From contig VAYM01000146.1 of NCBI GenBank assembly GCA_005884945.1, forward strand, positions 1 to 34,743: DNA of 34,743 bases. The letters are read 5' to 3'. This stretch comes from Actinomycetota bacterium (GTDB lineage: Bacteria; Actinomycetota; Thermoleophilia; Gaiellales; Gaiellaceae). Shown in pieces: positions 11,190 through 19,159 of the stretch. Made by a program: the position numbers and the translations under genes. Below the pieces are notes generated by a model. That model ran no database searches. It saw only the letters and a list, made by a program, of their open reading frames with translations, and was not told the DNA's origin. Position 1 is the first letter of the stretch, and each line of letters opens with the position of its first letter.

Positions 11190-12449
11190 CTACTTCAGGA
11201 AGCCCTCGTAGGAGCGCATCATCATCTGCGACTCCATCTGCCGCATCGTGTCCAGCGCGACGCCGACCACGATCAGCACCGACGTCCCACCGAGGGCGCG
11301 CGACGTTGCCTGCGAGAAGTTGAAGTAGTGGATGAAGATGCCGGGTAAGACGGCGACGAGCGCGAGGTAGATCGATCCCGGCAGCGTCAGTCGCGTCAGC
11401 ACGCGGTCGAGGTACTGCGCCGTGGGCGCGCCCGGCCGGATCCCCGGAATGTACCCGCCGTACTTGCGGAGGTTGTCGGCCTGGTCGACCGGGTTGAACT
11501 GAACTGCCGTGTAGAAGTACGTGAAGATGATGATCAGGAACGCCTCGATCGACAGGTACTGGACCGAGCCGTACTGGAAGTGCCTGTTGATGAACACCTG
11601 CGTCGTGGGGAAGAAGCTGGCGACCGTCGGCGGCAGCGCCATGATCGCGGCGGCGAAGATGACCGGGATCACGCCGGCCATGTTCACGCGCAGCGGCATG
11701 TAGGTCGTTCCCCCGGCGGTCTGTCTTCGCCCGACCATGCGTTTCGCGTACTGGATCGGAATCCGCCGCTGGCCCTCCTGGATGAAGACGACGGCGACGA
11801 TGACGCCGAGGGCGATGATCGGCAGGAACAGCCGCTCAGTCGTCCCGCCGTTGACCCACGCGTTCACGCCCGTCGGAATCGACGAGAGGATCGACGCGAA
11901 GATGAGCAGCGAGATGCCGTTGCCGATCCCGCGCTTCGTGATCAGCTCGCCGAGCCACATCAGCAAACACGTGCCGGCAGTCAGCGTCACGATGATCAGG
12001 ACGATGCGTCCGGTGTTCGCGTTCAGCGCGTTCGACTTCTTGAACAGGTACGCATAGCCCGTCGCCTGCGCCGCCGCGAGGCCGACCGTCAGGTAGCGCG
12101 TGTACTGGTTGATCTTGGCGTAGCCGGCCTCGCCTTCCTTCTGCAGACGCTCGAGCGTCGGCACGACGACGGTGAGGAGCTGCAGGATGATCGACGCCGT
12201 GACGTACGGCATGATCCCGAGCGCGAAGAGGGAGAAGCGGGACAGGGCCGAGCCGGAAAACGTGTTCAGGAGGGCGAAGATGCCCGAGCCGCGGCCGCCG
12301 GTGTTGAAGAAGTTCTCGATCGACTGCGAGTCGACGCCCGGCGCGGGGATCCACGAGCCCAGCCGGTACAGGGCGAGGATGACCCCCGTGAAGAGCACGC
12401 GGCGGCGCAGCTCGGGGACGCGCCACGCGTTCGCGAGCCAGGAAAGCAC
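11190..12449 (-). CDS. secY: Protein translocase subunit SecY
   Basis: SecY is the membrane channel of the Sec pathway. The 419-residue protein has about ten membrane segments, with the family signatures ALYRLGSWIPAPGVD near the N-terminus, LSRFSLFALGIMPYVTASII, LITKRGIGNGISLLIF and the cytosolic RRIPIQYAKRMVG loop. It starts at GTG 12447-12449, directly after the rplO stop. GGAGGG lies 4 nt before the start. A long palindrome in the end of rplO (12470-12494) could form a hairpin about 20 nt upstream of its start. Confidence 0.98.
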   Translation of the reverse strand: MLSWLANAWRVPELRRRVLFTGVILALYRLGSWIPAPGVDSQSIENFFNTGGRGSGIFALLNTFSGSALSRFSLFALGIMPYVTASIILQLLTVVVPTLERLQKEGEAGYAKINQYTRYLTVGLAAAQATGYAYLFKKSNALNANTGRIVLIIVTLTAGTCLLMWLGELITKRGIGNGISLLIFASILSSIPTGVNAWVNGGTTERLFLPIIALGVIVAVVFIQEGQRRIPIQYAKRMVGRRQTAGGTTYMPLRVNMAGVIPVIFAAAIMALPPTVASFFPTTQVFINRHFQYGSVQYLSIEAFLIIIFTYFYTAVQFNPVDQADNLRKYGGYIPGIRPGAPTAQYLDRVLTRLTLPGSIYLALVAVLPGIFIHYFNFSQATSRALGGTSVLIVVGVALDTMRQMESQMMMRSYEGFLK

Positions 12450-13001
12450 CTAGCCCTCCGGCTCTTCTTCCTTTGCAACAGGCTGTTGCAAAGGTCGTTC
12501 GGCGGGCTTCTTGCGCTTCGGGGGGCGAAGCAGGTCGACGGCTCCGCCCGCGGCTTCGATCTTCTTGCGCGCCGTTGCGGAGATGGCGTGCACGCGGACG
12601 GTGAGCTTCTTCGTCACCTCGCCGTTGCCGAGGACCTTTACGTCGACCTTCGTGTTCTTGATCACGCCTGCTTCGACGAGCGACTCGGGCGTGACCTCGG
12701 CGCCTGCGTCGAAGCGGTCGAGCGCGGCGACGTTGACGGGCACCGTCGAGGTGCGGAACGGGCCGATCGGCATCGCGTCCTTCGACGTCGCGCCACGCTG
12801 CTTGCCGAGTCGCATGTAGACCGGCATCTGGCCGCCCTCGAACCCGGCGCGCATCTTGTGCGAGCCGGAGCGCGCCTTCTGGCCCTTGATCCCGCGGCCC
12901 GAATAACGGCCCTTCCCGGAGCCCAGGCCGCGCCCCACGCGCTTGCGCTGCTGACGCGGACGCGCCGGTTGCAACGAGGACAGGTTCAGCGGTTCAGCCA
13001 T
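12450..13001 (-). CDS. rplO: 50S ribosomal protein L15 with extended C-terminus
   Basis: L15 links several 23S rRNA domains late in large-subunit assembly. The 183-residue product has the glycine- and arginine-rich N-terminus (RKRVGRGLGSGKGRYSGRG) and the conserved core (FEGGQMPVYMRLGKQRG, then VKVLGNGEVTKKLTVRVHAI). After the normal end (about residue 155) comes a tail of some 28 residues, first basic and then acidic (KEEEPEG). Part of that tail is encoded by a 25-bp perfect palindrome. The ATG at 12999-13001 overlaps rpmD by 8 bp. Confidence 0.97.
   Translation of the reverse strand: MAEPLNLSSLQPARPRQQRKRVGRGLGSGKGRYSGRGIKGQKARSGSHKMRAGFEGGQMPVYMRLGKQRGATSKDAMPIGPFRTSTVPVNVAALDRFDAGAEVTPESLVEAGVIKNTKVDVKVLGNGEVTKKLTVRVHAISATARKKIEAAGGAVDLLRPPKRKKPAERPLQQPVAKEEEPEG
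12470..12494. repeat. 25-bp perfect palindrome inside the 3' end of rplO
   Basis: Two 12-base arms, CCTTTGCAACAG and CTGTTGCAAAGG, flank a single G. It is about half A/T, against roughly 30% in the surroundings. On the minus strand it encodes the residues RPLQQPVAKE of the L15 tail. As RNA it could form an 11-bp hairpin with a 3-nt loop just before the secY ribosome-binding site. No T run follows, so it is not a normal terminator. Confidence 0.85.
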
Positions 13002-13173
13002 TCTCGACCCTCACCAGGTGGCGGACCTTCCGAAGCATGCCTACGAGGACCGGGCTCTCGTCGTGCTCGACGGAGCGGCCGATCTTCCCCAGGCCGAGCG
13101 CCCGCAGCGTGCCGCGGTGCTGCTGGCTCTGGCCGATCTGGCTACGAACTTGCGTTACCCGGACCTTCGCCAC
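12994..13173 (-). CDS. rpmD: 50S ribosomal protein L30
   Basis: A 59-residue L30, read from GTG 13171-13173 to TGA 12994-12996. It begins [20 protein letters not shown] and has the family core [20 protein letters not shown] followed by [23 protein letters not shown] at 13181-13187 is 7 nt upstream and fixes the start. It overlaps the end of rpsE by 32 bp in another frame, longer than the other junctions here, and overlaps the start of rplO by 8 bp. Confidence 0.95.
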   Translation of the reverse strand: MAKVRVTQVRSQIGQSQQHRGTLRALGLGKIGRSVEHDESPVLVGMLRKVRHLVRVENG

Positions 13174-13738
13174 TCTCGGTCTCCTCCGCCGCCGGCGGCT
13201 TGTAGGGGAGAACTTCGGAAATCGTCTTGCCGCGGATCCTCGCGACGTCTTCCGGGCGACGCAGGCTCCGAAGGCCGTTGACCGTCGCCTTCGCCATGTT
13301 GATCGGGTTCGTCGTGCCAAGGCTCTTCGCAAGGATGTCGCGGATGCCGGCGAGCTCGAGCACCGCGCGAACCCCGCCCCCGGCGATGACGCCCGTTCCC
13401 TCGCTCGCCGGGCGCAGCAGCACGCGCGCCGAGTCGGAGCGGCCGAGGATCTCGTGCGTGATCGTCGTGCCGTGCTTCGGGACGGTGAAGATGTTCTTCT
13501 TGGCGTCCTCGACGGCCTTCGTGATCGCGAGCGGCACCTCGCGCGCCTTGCCGTAGCCGACGCCGACACGGTCGACCTCGTCACCGATCACGACGAGCGC
13601 GGTGAAGGAGAAGCGCCGACCGCCCTTGACGACCTTGGCGACGCGGTTGATCTCGACGACGCGCTCCTTCAGCTCGCGCGACTCCTCGCGCTCGATCACC
13701 TGGCGCTCGACGGGAGTGAAATTGGGTCTCGTGCTCAT
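13142..13738 (-). CDS. rpsE: 30S ribosomal protein S5
   Basis: S5 lies near the decoding centre and the mRNA entry channel and affects accuracy. The 198-residue protein has the double-stranded-RNA-binding-like N-terminal domain ([20 protein letters not shown], then [12 protein letters not shown]) and the C-terminal domain with [20 protein letters not shown] and [14 protein letters not shown] tail ([17 protein letters not shown]) extends past the usual end and is what overlaps rpmD by 32 bp. The ATG at 13736-13738 follows AAAGG at 13745-13749, which can pair in a hairpin (see the spacer entry). Confidence 0.97.
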   Translation of the reverse strand: MSTRPNFTPVERQVIEREESRELKERVVEINRVAKVVKGGRRFSFTALVVIGDEVDRVGVGYGKAREVPLAITKAVEDAKKNIFTVPKHGTTITHEILGRSDSARVLLRPASEGTGVIAGGGVRAVLELAGIRDILAKSLGTTNPINMAKATVNGLRSLRRPEDVARIRGKTISEVLPYKPPAAEETESGEGPGNASS

Positions 13739-13901
13739 AGGTCACCTTTCGACCAGATCGTGTTCTCTGGCCGCGAAAAGCAAGCCAGGCAAGGACGCGG
13801 GGAGCGGTCGTAGCCGGAGGCTACGGGCGCGACTGATGACGCGGCATGGCGCCGCTTTGCAGCGGGCCAGAGGGCACGAGATGGGCGGACGGGGGCCGTC
13901 A
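13739..13901 (-). ncRNA. Structured 163-nt spacer between rplR and rpsE (candidate cis-regulatory RNA)
   Basis: rplR and rpsE normally nearly touch; here 163 nt separate them. On the minus strand three hairpins can form. 13848-13868: GGCCCGCT, loop GCAA, AGCGGCGCC, 8 bp with one bulge and a GNRA tetraloop, flanked by an 8-base inverted repeat (13897-13904 with 13834-13841). 13809-13825: CGTAGCC, loop TCC, GGCTACG, a perfect 7 bp. 13746-13779: an arm around GGCCAGA pairs with TCTGGTC, and TTTT pairs with the AAAG of the rpsE ribosome-binding site. A 55-codon frame (13735-13902) has exact TGATG and ATGA overlaps with its neighbours, but its codon use is far less GC3-rich, so I do not call it a gene. 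Confidence 0.45.
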
Positions 13902-14255
13902 TCAGAACCTCAGTCCTCCCTCACGCGCAGCGTCGGCGAGCGCCTTCACGCGCCCGTGGAACAGGTAGCCGCCGCGGTCGAAGACGACGACCTCGATCTC
14001 TGCCTTCTTCGCGTTCTGCGCCAGCAGCTTGCCCACCTCCGCGGCCTGATCGGTCTTGTTGCCGTCGAAGGACTTGATCTGGAGCGACGACGCGGAGGCG
14101 AGCGTCTTCCCTTGCATGTCGTCGACGAGCTGGGCGGAGATCCCGCGGTTCGAGCGCGACACGACGAAACGCGGACGCTCCGATGTCCCCTGCACCTTCC
14201 CGCGAACCCGGCGATGACGGCGACGGCGCGCCTCGGGCTTGGTGAGAACGCTCAC
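13902..14255 (-). CDS. rplR: 50S ribosomal protein L18
   Basis: L18 binds 5S rRNA in the central protuberance. The 117-residue product has a basic N-terminus ([14 protein letters not shown]), then [20 protein letters not shown] and the conserved end [20 protein letters not shown] followed by EGGLRF. The start is GTG at 14253-14255, overlapping the rplF stop as GTGA. Downstream lies the unusual 163-nt spacer before rpsE. Confidence 0.97.
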   Translation of the reverse strand: MSVLTKPEARRRRHRRVRGKVQGTSERPRFVVSRSNRGISAQLVDDMQGKTLASASSLQIKSFDGNKTDQAAEVGKLLAQNAKKAEIEVVVFDRGGYLFHGRVKALADAAREGGLRF

Positions 14256-14785
14256 GCTCTCTTACCGACCTTCCGGCGGACGTACTCGCCCTCGTAGCGG
14301 ATCCCCTTGCCCTTGTAGGGCTCGGGCGGGCGCACCTTCCGCACCTCGGCGGCCATCTGGCCGACCTGCTGCTTGTCGACGCCCTTGACGACGACCTGCG
14401 TCGGTACGGGTACCTCGAAGCTGATCCCCTGCGGCGCCTTCAGCACGACCGGGTGGGAATACCCGACGTCGAGACGCAGGTCGGACCCCTGCAACGCGGC
14501 GCGGTAGCCCACGCCCTGGAGCTCGAGCCGCTTCTCGAATCCCTTCGTGACGCCTTCGACCATGTTGGCGATCAGCGTCCGCGTCAGGCCGTGCAGCGCG
14601 CGATCGTCGCCGCGCTCGGTCGGACGCGTCACCGTGATCGAACCGTCGTTCTGCTCGACCTTCATCCGCGCCGGCACCTGTTGCGTGAGCTCCCCGAGGG
14701 GGCCGTTGACCATCACGCGGCCAGGCAGGAGCGACACGTTCACGCCGCTCGGAATCTCGATTGGTTGTCTGCCGATTCGACTCAT
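14252..14785 (-). CDS. rplF: 50S ribosomal protein L6
   Basis: L6 stabilises the base of the large-subunit stalk near the factor-binding site. The 177-residue protein has the usual two repeated domains, beginning [20 protein letters not shown], with [20 protein letters not shown] in the middle and the C-terminal [20 protein letters not shown] chose the ATG at 14783-14785 because it matches the family N-terminus; the frame stays open upstream into rpsH. It is 7 bp from rpsH and overlaps rplR by four bases. Confidence 0.97.
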   Translation of the reverse strand: MSRIGRQPIEIPSGVNVSLLPGRVMVNGPLGELTQQVPARMKVEQNDGSITVTRPTERGDDRALHGLTRTLIANMVEGVTKGFEKRLELQGVGYRAALQGSDLRLDVGYSHPVVLKAPQGISFEVPVPTQVVVKGVDKQQVGQMAAEVRKVRPPEPYKGKGIRYEGEYVRRKVGKRA

Positions 14786-14792
14786 CTCGTCG

Positions 14793-15188
14793 TTACCAGA
14801 CGAAGCACACGACTTCGCCGCCGATTCCTCTCTCTTCCGCCGTCCTCGAGGTGACAAGCCCGCCGGAGGTCGACAGGATCGCCACGCCCATCCCGCCGAG
14901 CACGCGCGGCAAGCGGTCCTTGCGCGCGTAGACGCGGCGGCCGGGCTTGGACACGCGCTTCAGGTCGGTGATCACCCGCTCGCGGCTCCGGCCGTACTTC
15001 AGCTTGATCACGAGGGTATCGAAGCTCTCGCCCTTCTGGACGTGGTAGTCCGTGATGTAGCCCTCCTCCTTGAGGATGCGCGCGATTTGCTCCTTCATCC
15101 GGGAGGTCGGCATCTCGGCCTTCTCGTGCAGCGCCTTGTTGGCATTCCGGATGCGGGCGAGCATGTCGGCGACGGGATCGGTCAGCAT
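14793..15188 (-). CDS. rpsH: 30S ribosomal protein S8
   Basis: S8 binds helix 21 of 16S rRNA, and in E. coli it also represses the spc operon. The 131-residue protein starts MLTDPVADMLARIRNANKAL, has RVITDLKRVSKPGRRVYARK, and ends with GVAILSTSGGLVTSRTAEER followed by GIGGEVVCFVW, all typical. ATG 15186-15188 was chosen over a longer open frame. It is 2 bp from rpsZ. I could not identify an S8-binding site in the neighbouring mRNA. Confidence 0.97.
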   Translation of the reverse strand: MLTDPVADMLARIRNANKALHEKAEMPTSRMKEQIARILKEEGYITDYHVQKGESFDTLVIKLKYGRSRERVITDLKRVSKPGRRVYARKDRLPRVLGGMGVAILSTSGGLVTSRTAEERGIGGEVVCFVW

Positions 15189-15190
15189 GG

Positions 15191-15376
15191 CTACCAGCTC
15201 GATTTGGTCATGCCGGGGATCACGCCCTGGTGCGCGAGCTCGCGCAGGCAGATCCGGCAGAGGCCGAACTTCTTGAACACGGATCTTGGTCGCCCGCAGC
15301 GGTTGCACCGCGAGTATGCGCGCACCGGGAACTTCTGCGGGCGCGACTGCTTGATCCGAAGCGATTTCTTTGCCAT
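15191..15376 (-). CDS. rpsZ: 30S ribosomal protein S14, zinc-binding type Z
   Basis: A 61-residue type-Z S14 (also named rpsN), positioned in the small-subunit head. The four zinc ligands are C24, C27, C40 and C43 (CNRCGRP, then CRIC), followed by the standard [17 protein letters not shown] end. Several actinobacteria also carry a longer, zinc-free S14 elsewhere that replaces it in zinc shortage; none is in this window. It is 3 bp from rplE. Confidence 0.97.
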   Translation of the reverse strand: MAKKSLRIKQSRPQKFPVRAYSRCNRCGRPRSVFKKFGLCRICLRELAHQGVIPGMTKSSW

Positions 15377-15379
15377 TCC

Positions 15380-16015
15380 CTACTGCTGCTCCCTCTCCGC
15401 GAACGGGAGTCCCAGGCCGCGCAGGAGCGCGTACGCCTGGTCGTCCGACTTCGCAGTGGTCGTGATCGCGACGTCGAGGCCGCGAACCTGCTGGATGTCG
15501 TCGTAGTTGATCTCGGGGAAGATGATCTGCTCGGAGATTCCGAGCGAGAAGTTCCCGCGGCCGTCGAACGCGCGCGGATTGAGCCCCCGGAAGTCGCGGA
15601 TCCGCGGCAGCGCGATCGACACGAGGCGGTCGAGGAACTCGTACATCCGCGCACCGCGCAACGTCACGCGGGCGCCGACCGGCATGCCCGTGCGGATCTT
15701 GAACTGCGCGATCGACTTCCGCGCGCGCCGCACCTGCGCACGCTGTCCGGCGATCGTCGTCAGCTCGTCGATCGCGGCGTCGAGCTGTTTCGCATCGGTC
15801 TTCGCCTCGCCGACGCCCATGTTCAACGTGATCTTCTGGAGGCGCGGGACGTCCATCAGAGTCGAGACGCCGAGCTCGTCCTTCAGCCGAGGACGAAGCT
15901 CGTGCTCGTAAAGGACCTTGAGGCGCGGCTTGTAGCCGTCACTCGACTGCGCGCCGTTGCCGCCTTCGCGCGGGCCCGCCTCCTCGCGGATCTCCCTCAC
16001 TCGCTGCCGGGGCAT
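15380..16015 (-). CDS. rplE: 50S ribosomal protein L5 with N-terminal extension
   Basis: L5 binds 5S rRNA and contacts P-site tRNA. The core runs from about residue 28 ([20 protein letters not shown]) through [20 protein letters not shown] and [20 protein letters not shown]. The ATG at 16013-16015 forms TGATG with the rplX stop and gives 211 residues, which adds about 27 charged residues ([20 protein letters not shown] and so on) before the normal start. No better-placed ATG or GTG exists near the core, so the extension seems real, though a weak internal start is possible. Confidence 0.95.
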   Translation of the reverse strand: MPRQRVREIREEAGPREGGNGAQSSDGYKPRLKVLYEHELRPRLKDELGVSTLMDVPRLQKITLNMGVGEAKTDAKQLDAAIDELTTIAGQRAQVRRARKSIAQFKIRTGMPVGARVTLRGARMYEFLDRLVSIALPRIRDFRGLNPRAFDGRGNFSLGISEQIIFPEINYDDIQQVRGLDVAITTTAKSDDQAYALLRGLGLPFAEREQQ

Positions 16016-16389
16016 CAGCGGTCGATCTCCTGGCCGCAGTCGACGCGCTTGCAGACGCGTACCTTGACCATCTCCCCGTGCGAATCCCGGTCGTGATAGC
16101 CGATCCGCGTCGGGCGCTTGCACACCGGGCACACGACCATCACGTTGCCGACCGGAAGCGGCGCCGGCTTGTCGATCACGCCGCCGGGCGTCATGGCGGA
16201 GCCGCCCATCCGGCTCGTGTTCTGGATCGGCCGCGGCTTCGTGTGGCGCTTCGCGATGTTCAGGTTCTCGACGATGACCTTGCCGTCCTTCGGGCGCGCG
16301 TCGATGACGCGGCCCTGCTTGCCGCGGTCCTTCCCGCTGAGGATGTGGACGAGATCGCCCTTGCGGACCTTCATCTGCTTGATCGCCAT
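16015..16389 (-). CDS. rplX: 50S ribosomal protein L24 with a cysteine-rich C-terminus
   Basis: L24 is an assembly initiator for the large subunit, near the tunnel exit. The 124-residue protein starts with a KOW motif ([20 protein letters not shown]) and has [20 protein letters not shown] and [16 protein letters not shown]. The C-terminal part carries C87, C90, C113 and C118, a possible zinc site; cysteine pairs near here are common in L24, but the second pair is worth noting. ATG 16387-16389 forms TAATG with the rplN stop. An in-frame ATG at codon 6 is an alternative. Confidence 0.96.
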   Translation of the reverse strand: MAIKQMKVRKGDLVHILSGKDRGKQGRVIDARPKDGKVIVENLNIAKRHTKPRPIQNTSRMGGSAMTPGGVIDKPAPLPVGNVMVVCPVCKRPTRIGYHDRDSHGEMVKVRVCKRVDCGQEIDR

Positions 16390-16757
16390 TAGAGGACCTC
16401 CGGAGCGAGCGACACGATCTTCATGAAGTTCTTCTCGCGCAGCTCGCGGGCCACCGGCCCGAAGATGCGCGTGCCGCGCGGGTTGCGCTGGTTGTCGATG
16501 ATCACCGCGGCGTTCTCGTCGAACGCGATCGTCGTGCCGTCGTCACGTCCGAACGGCTTCTTCGTCCGCACGACGACGGCCTGCACGACCTCGCCCTTCT
16601 TGACGACGCCCTGTGGCGCGGCCTGCTTGACCGTGCCGACGATGATGTCGCCGACCCGCGCATAGCGGCGATGCGCACCGCCCTTGACGCGGATGCAGAG
16701 CAGAACGCGTGCGCCGGTGTTGTCCACGACGCGGAGACGTGATTCCTGCTGGATCAT
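16389..16757 (-). CDS. rplN: 50S ribosomal protein L14
   Basis: L14 forms an intersubunit bridge and is the landing site of the silencing factor RsfS. The 122-residue protein is textbook: [20 protein letters not shown], then [40 protein letters not shown] and IVSLAPEVL. The ATG at 16755-16757 abuts the rpsQ stop. It begins the spc block and continues into rplX with a one-base TAATG overlap. Confidence 0.98.
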   Translation of the reverse strand: MIQQESRLRVVDNTGARVLLCIRVKGGAHRRYARVGDIIVGTVKQAAPQGVVKKGEVVQAVVVRTKKPFGRDDGTTIAFDENAAVIIDNQRNPRGTRIFGPVARELREKNFMKIVSLAPEVL

Positions 16758-17303
16758 CTAGCGGGCCGCCTCCACGATCTCGGCTAGACGCCAGTTCTTC
16801 GTCTTCGAGAGCGGGCGCGTCTCGACGATGCGGACGATGTCGCCCACGTTCGCCTGGTTCTGCGCGTCGTGCGCCTGGAACTTCACGCTGCGGCGGACGA
16901 CCTTCTTGTACCTCGTGTGCGCCTTCACGGTGTCGACCTTGACGACGATCGTCTTGTCCATCGCGTTCGAGACGACGACGCCGCGGCGCTCCTGCCGCTG
17001 TCCGCGCTCGGAGTCGGGCTTCGGCAGCCGCGCGATCGGCTTCCGCTCGGCGGGACGGTCGCGCTTCGGCTTCGGCCGCTGGCGGCGCTCCGCGCGCGGC
17101 AGCCGCTTGCGCTTCTTCTTCTCTGCCGCGGCAGGCGGCGGCTCCTCCTCGGCGGGAGGCGCGGCCTCGGGCGCCTCGGCCGGCACCTCTTCCGGCAGCG
17201 GTTCTGCCTCCCCGGGCTCGACTGCGGCCTCGACGGCCTCGGCCTCCTGCGGAATCTCGGTCTCTTCGACCTGTTCTGTGTTCTCGTTCTCTGTCTCGCT
17301 CAC
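16758..17303 (-). CDS. rpsQ: 30S ribosomal protein S17 with a ~100-residue N-terminal extension
   Basis: S17 binds the 5' domain of 16S rRNA. The normal S17 core is residues 103-181 ([20 protein letters not shown], then ARTRYKKVV-like [14 protein letters not shown] and [20 protein letters not shown]). Before it lies an unusual extension. Residues 1-60 are Glu/Pro/Ala-rich and strongly acidic ([20 protein letters not shown]), and residues 61-100 are Lys/Arg/Pro-rich ([20 protein letters not shown]). The frame is continuous and GC3-rich, and there is no internal start near the core except an ATG within it. The start is GTG 17301-17303, with AGGA 8 nt upstream. The usual S17 is about 80-100 residues. 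Confidence 0.92.
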   Translation of the reverse strand: MSETENENTEQVEETEIPQEAEAVEAAVEPGEAEPLPEEVPAEAPEAAPPAEEEPPPAAAEKKKRKRLPRAERRQRPKPKRDRPAERKPIARLPKPDSERGQRQERRGVVVSNAMDKTIVVKVDTVKAHTRYKKVVRRSVKFQAHDAQNQANVGDIVRIVETRPLSKTKNWRLAEIVEAAR

Positions 17304-17346
17304 GCTACGCGTCCTAGTTTGTTGAAGTGCGACAAACGCCGACTGC

Positions 17347-17556
17347 TCATTTCTTTTCCGCCGGTAGTTGTGCTTCGCGCTCGTGCCGGACGGTCAGGAT
17401 GCGCGCGATCTCTCGCTTCGCAAGCTTCAGGCGCGCGCTGTTCTCGAGCGCGCCCGTCACCGACTGGAAGCGGAGGTTGAACAGCTCCTGCCTGCGGTCC
17501 GCGAGCGCGTTCTCGAGCTCCTCGTCCGTCATGTCCCTCAGATCCCTAGCCTTCAA
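17347..17556 (-). CDS. rpmC: 50S ribosomal protein L29
   Basis: L29 lies at the tunnel exit, where trigger factor and SRP dock. The 69-residue product starts [20 protein letters not shown] and continues with [20 protein letters not shown], the normal two-helix hairpin. The likely start is TTG 17554-17556: GGGAGG at 17566-17571 is 9 nt upstream and the family N-terminus aligns. Another TTG at 17577 and an ATG at 17532 are less suitable. It overlaps rplP by 11 bp, and a 43-bp gap separates it from rpsQ. Confidence 0.95.
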   Translation of the reverse strand: MKARDLRDMTDEELENALADRRQELFNLRFQSVTGALENSARLKLAKREIARILTVRHEREAQLPAEKK

Positions 17557-17971
17557 AGAGGTTCGCCTCCCGTGCAACGACCCTGGTTTTGACCGAAAGC
17601 TTGTTGCCCGCGAGGCGCAGCGCCTCCTTGGCGAGCGGTTCAGGCACGCCGGCCAGCTCGAACATCACGCGTCCCGGCTTCACGACCGCGACCCAGTGCT
17701 CGGGCGAACCCTTGCCGGAGCCCATGCGCGTCTCGGCCGGCTTCTGCGTCACCGGCTTGTCCGGGAACACGTTGATCCAGACTTTCCCGCCTCGCTTGAT
17801 CTTGCGCGTCATCGCGATTCGCGCCGCCTCGATCTGCCGGTTCGTGACCCAGCCCGCTTCGAGCGCCTTCAGGCCGTAGTCGCCGAACTGCACGGCCGTC
17901 TGGCCCTTCGAGAGACCGGCGCGGCGGCCGCGCTGGTACTTCCGGAACTTCGTCTTCTTCGGCAGCAGCAT
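17546..17971 (-). CDS. rplP: 50S ribosomal protein L16
   Basis: L16 helps position the A-site tRNA elbow. The 141-residue protein begins [20 protein letters not shown], has [20 protein letters not shown] and [20 protein letters not shown], and the [20 protein letters not shown] region near the peptidyl transferase centre. Length and motifs are standard. The ATG is at 17969-17971, 3 bp after the rpsC stop. Confidence 0.98.
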   Translation of the reverse strand: MLLPKKTKFRKYQRGRRAGLSKGQTAVQFGDYGLKALEAGWVTNRQIEAARIAMTRKIKRGGKVWINVFPDKPVTQKPAETRMGSGKGSPEHWVAVVKPGRVMFELAGVPEPLAKEALRLAGNKLSVKTRVVAREANLFEG

Positions 17972-17974
17972 CGT

Positions 17975-19159
17975 CTACTCGGCCTTCTTCCTCGGGGCCC
18001 GCGGCGTCTTCGGCTCCTCGGTGCCGGCCGGCTTCGCGTCGGCTTTCGTCTTCGCATCGGCCTTCGGCTTCGCCGATGCCTTCGGCGCCTTCGGCTTGGC
18101 AGCCTTCGCAGCGTCTGCGGACTTCTCGCGCTTCGTCGGATCCTCGGTCTGCTGCTTCACGTTCGTCGTGTCGGGTGCGTCTGCGACGGGAGCCGGGGTC
18201 GTCTCGACCTTCGGCTCGACAGGCGGCTGCTCGCGGCCCTCGGCCGACTTCGCCTTCTCGTCCGTGCGCGGACGTTCGACGTTGTCCTGCTGGGCCGACC
18301 GGTCGCGCGGAGCGGGACGTCCGCCACGCCCACCGGGGCCGCCTCGGCCGCCCTGGCCGCCACGCCGCCGCTGCGGGCGCACCGGGCCGAGGTCGGACCG
18401 ATCGCGTTGCCGGTCGCGGCTGCTCTCCCGCGAGGCGCCGAGGCCTTCCGCCGCGCCGCCGCGCCGCCGTCGCGCCTGATCCTGCTCGCCGAGCCGCACG
18501 TCCTTCTCGGTGTCGAGCCCGCCGTAGCCCTCCGGCATGATCTCGCCCTTGTTGATCCAGACCTTCACGCCGATCCGGCCGAACGGGAGCTTCGCCTCGA
18601 CGAACCCGTAGTCGATGTCGGCGCGGATCGTGTGCAGCGGCACGCGTCCCTCCGAGTACGCCTCGGAGCGGCTCATCTCCGTTCCGCCGAGCCGGCCGCC
18701 GCACTGGATGCGGATGCCCTTCGCGCCGGAGCGAATCCCGGATGCCAGTGCGCGCTTCATCGCACGCCGAAAGCTGACGCGGTTCTGCAGCTGCTCCGCG
18801 ATCGACTGCGCGACGAGCTTCGCGTCCAGCTCGGGACGCTTGATCTCGTTGATGTTGATGTGGACGTTCTTCTTGGTGAGCGCGTGCAGCTCTTTGCGCA
18901 GCGCGTCGACCTCGACGCCGGACTTGCCGATCACGATCCCGGGGCGCGCCGTGTAGATGTCGACCGTGATCCGCTGCTTGTCCTTGCGAATCAGGATGTC
19001 CGACAGGCCGGCATGCGCAAGCTTCCCGTTGATGTGCTCGCGGATCTTGATGTCCTCGATCAGGTACCCGGGAAACTCCTTCTTGCCCACGTACCAATTC
19101 GACTTCCAGTCGTGGATGACGCCGACGCGCATCCCGCCGGGATGGACTTTTTGACCCAT
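17975..19159 (-). CDS. rpsC: 30S ribosomal protein S3 with a ~180-residue low-complexity C-terminal tail
   Basis: S3 lines the mRNA entry channel and has helicase activity on structured mRNA. The core (residues 1 to about 218) is normal: [20 protein letters not shown], a KH domain with [11 protein letters not shown] near 71-81, and the C-terminal domain with [20 protein letters not shown] and [13 protein letters not shown]. The protein then runs on to 394 residues, against about 210-280 in most bacteria. Residues 226-300 are Arg/Gly-rich ([19 protein letters not shown]), and the end is Lys/Ala/Pro-rich ([19 protein letters not shown]), probably disordered and RNA-binding. ATG 19157-19159 overlaps rplV as TAATG. 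Confidence 0.95.
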   Translation of the reverse strand: MGQKVHPGGMRVGVIHDWKSNWYVGKKEFPGYLIEDIKIREHINGKLAHAGLSDILIRKDKQRITVDIYTARPGIVIGKSGVEVDALRKELHALTKKNVHININEIKRPELDAKLVAQSIAEQLQNRVSFRRAMKRALASGIRSGAKGIRIQCGGRLGGTEMSRSEAYSEGRVPLHTIRADIDYGFVEAKLPFGRIGVKVWINKGEIMPEGYGGLDTEKDVRLGEQDQARRRRGGAAEGLGASRESSRDRQRDRSDLGPVRPQRRRGGQGGRGGPGGRGGRPAPRDRSAQQDNVERPRTDEKAKSAEGREQPPVEPKVETTPAPVADAPDTTNVKQQTEDPTKREKSADAAKAAKPKAPKASAKPKADAKTKADAKPAGTEEPKTPRAPRKKAE

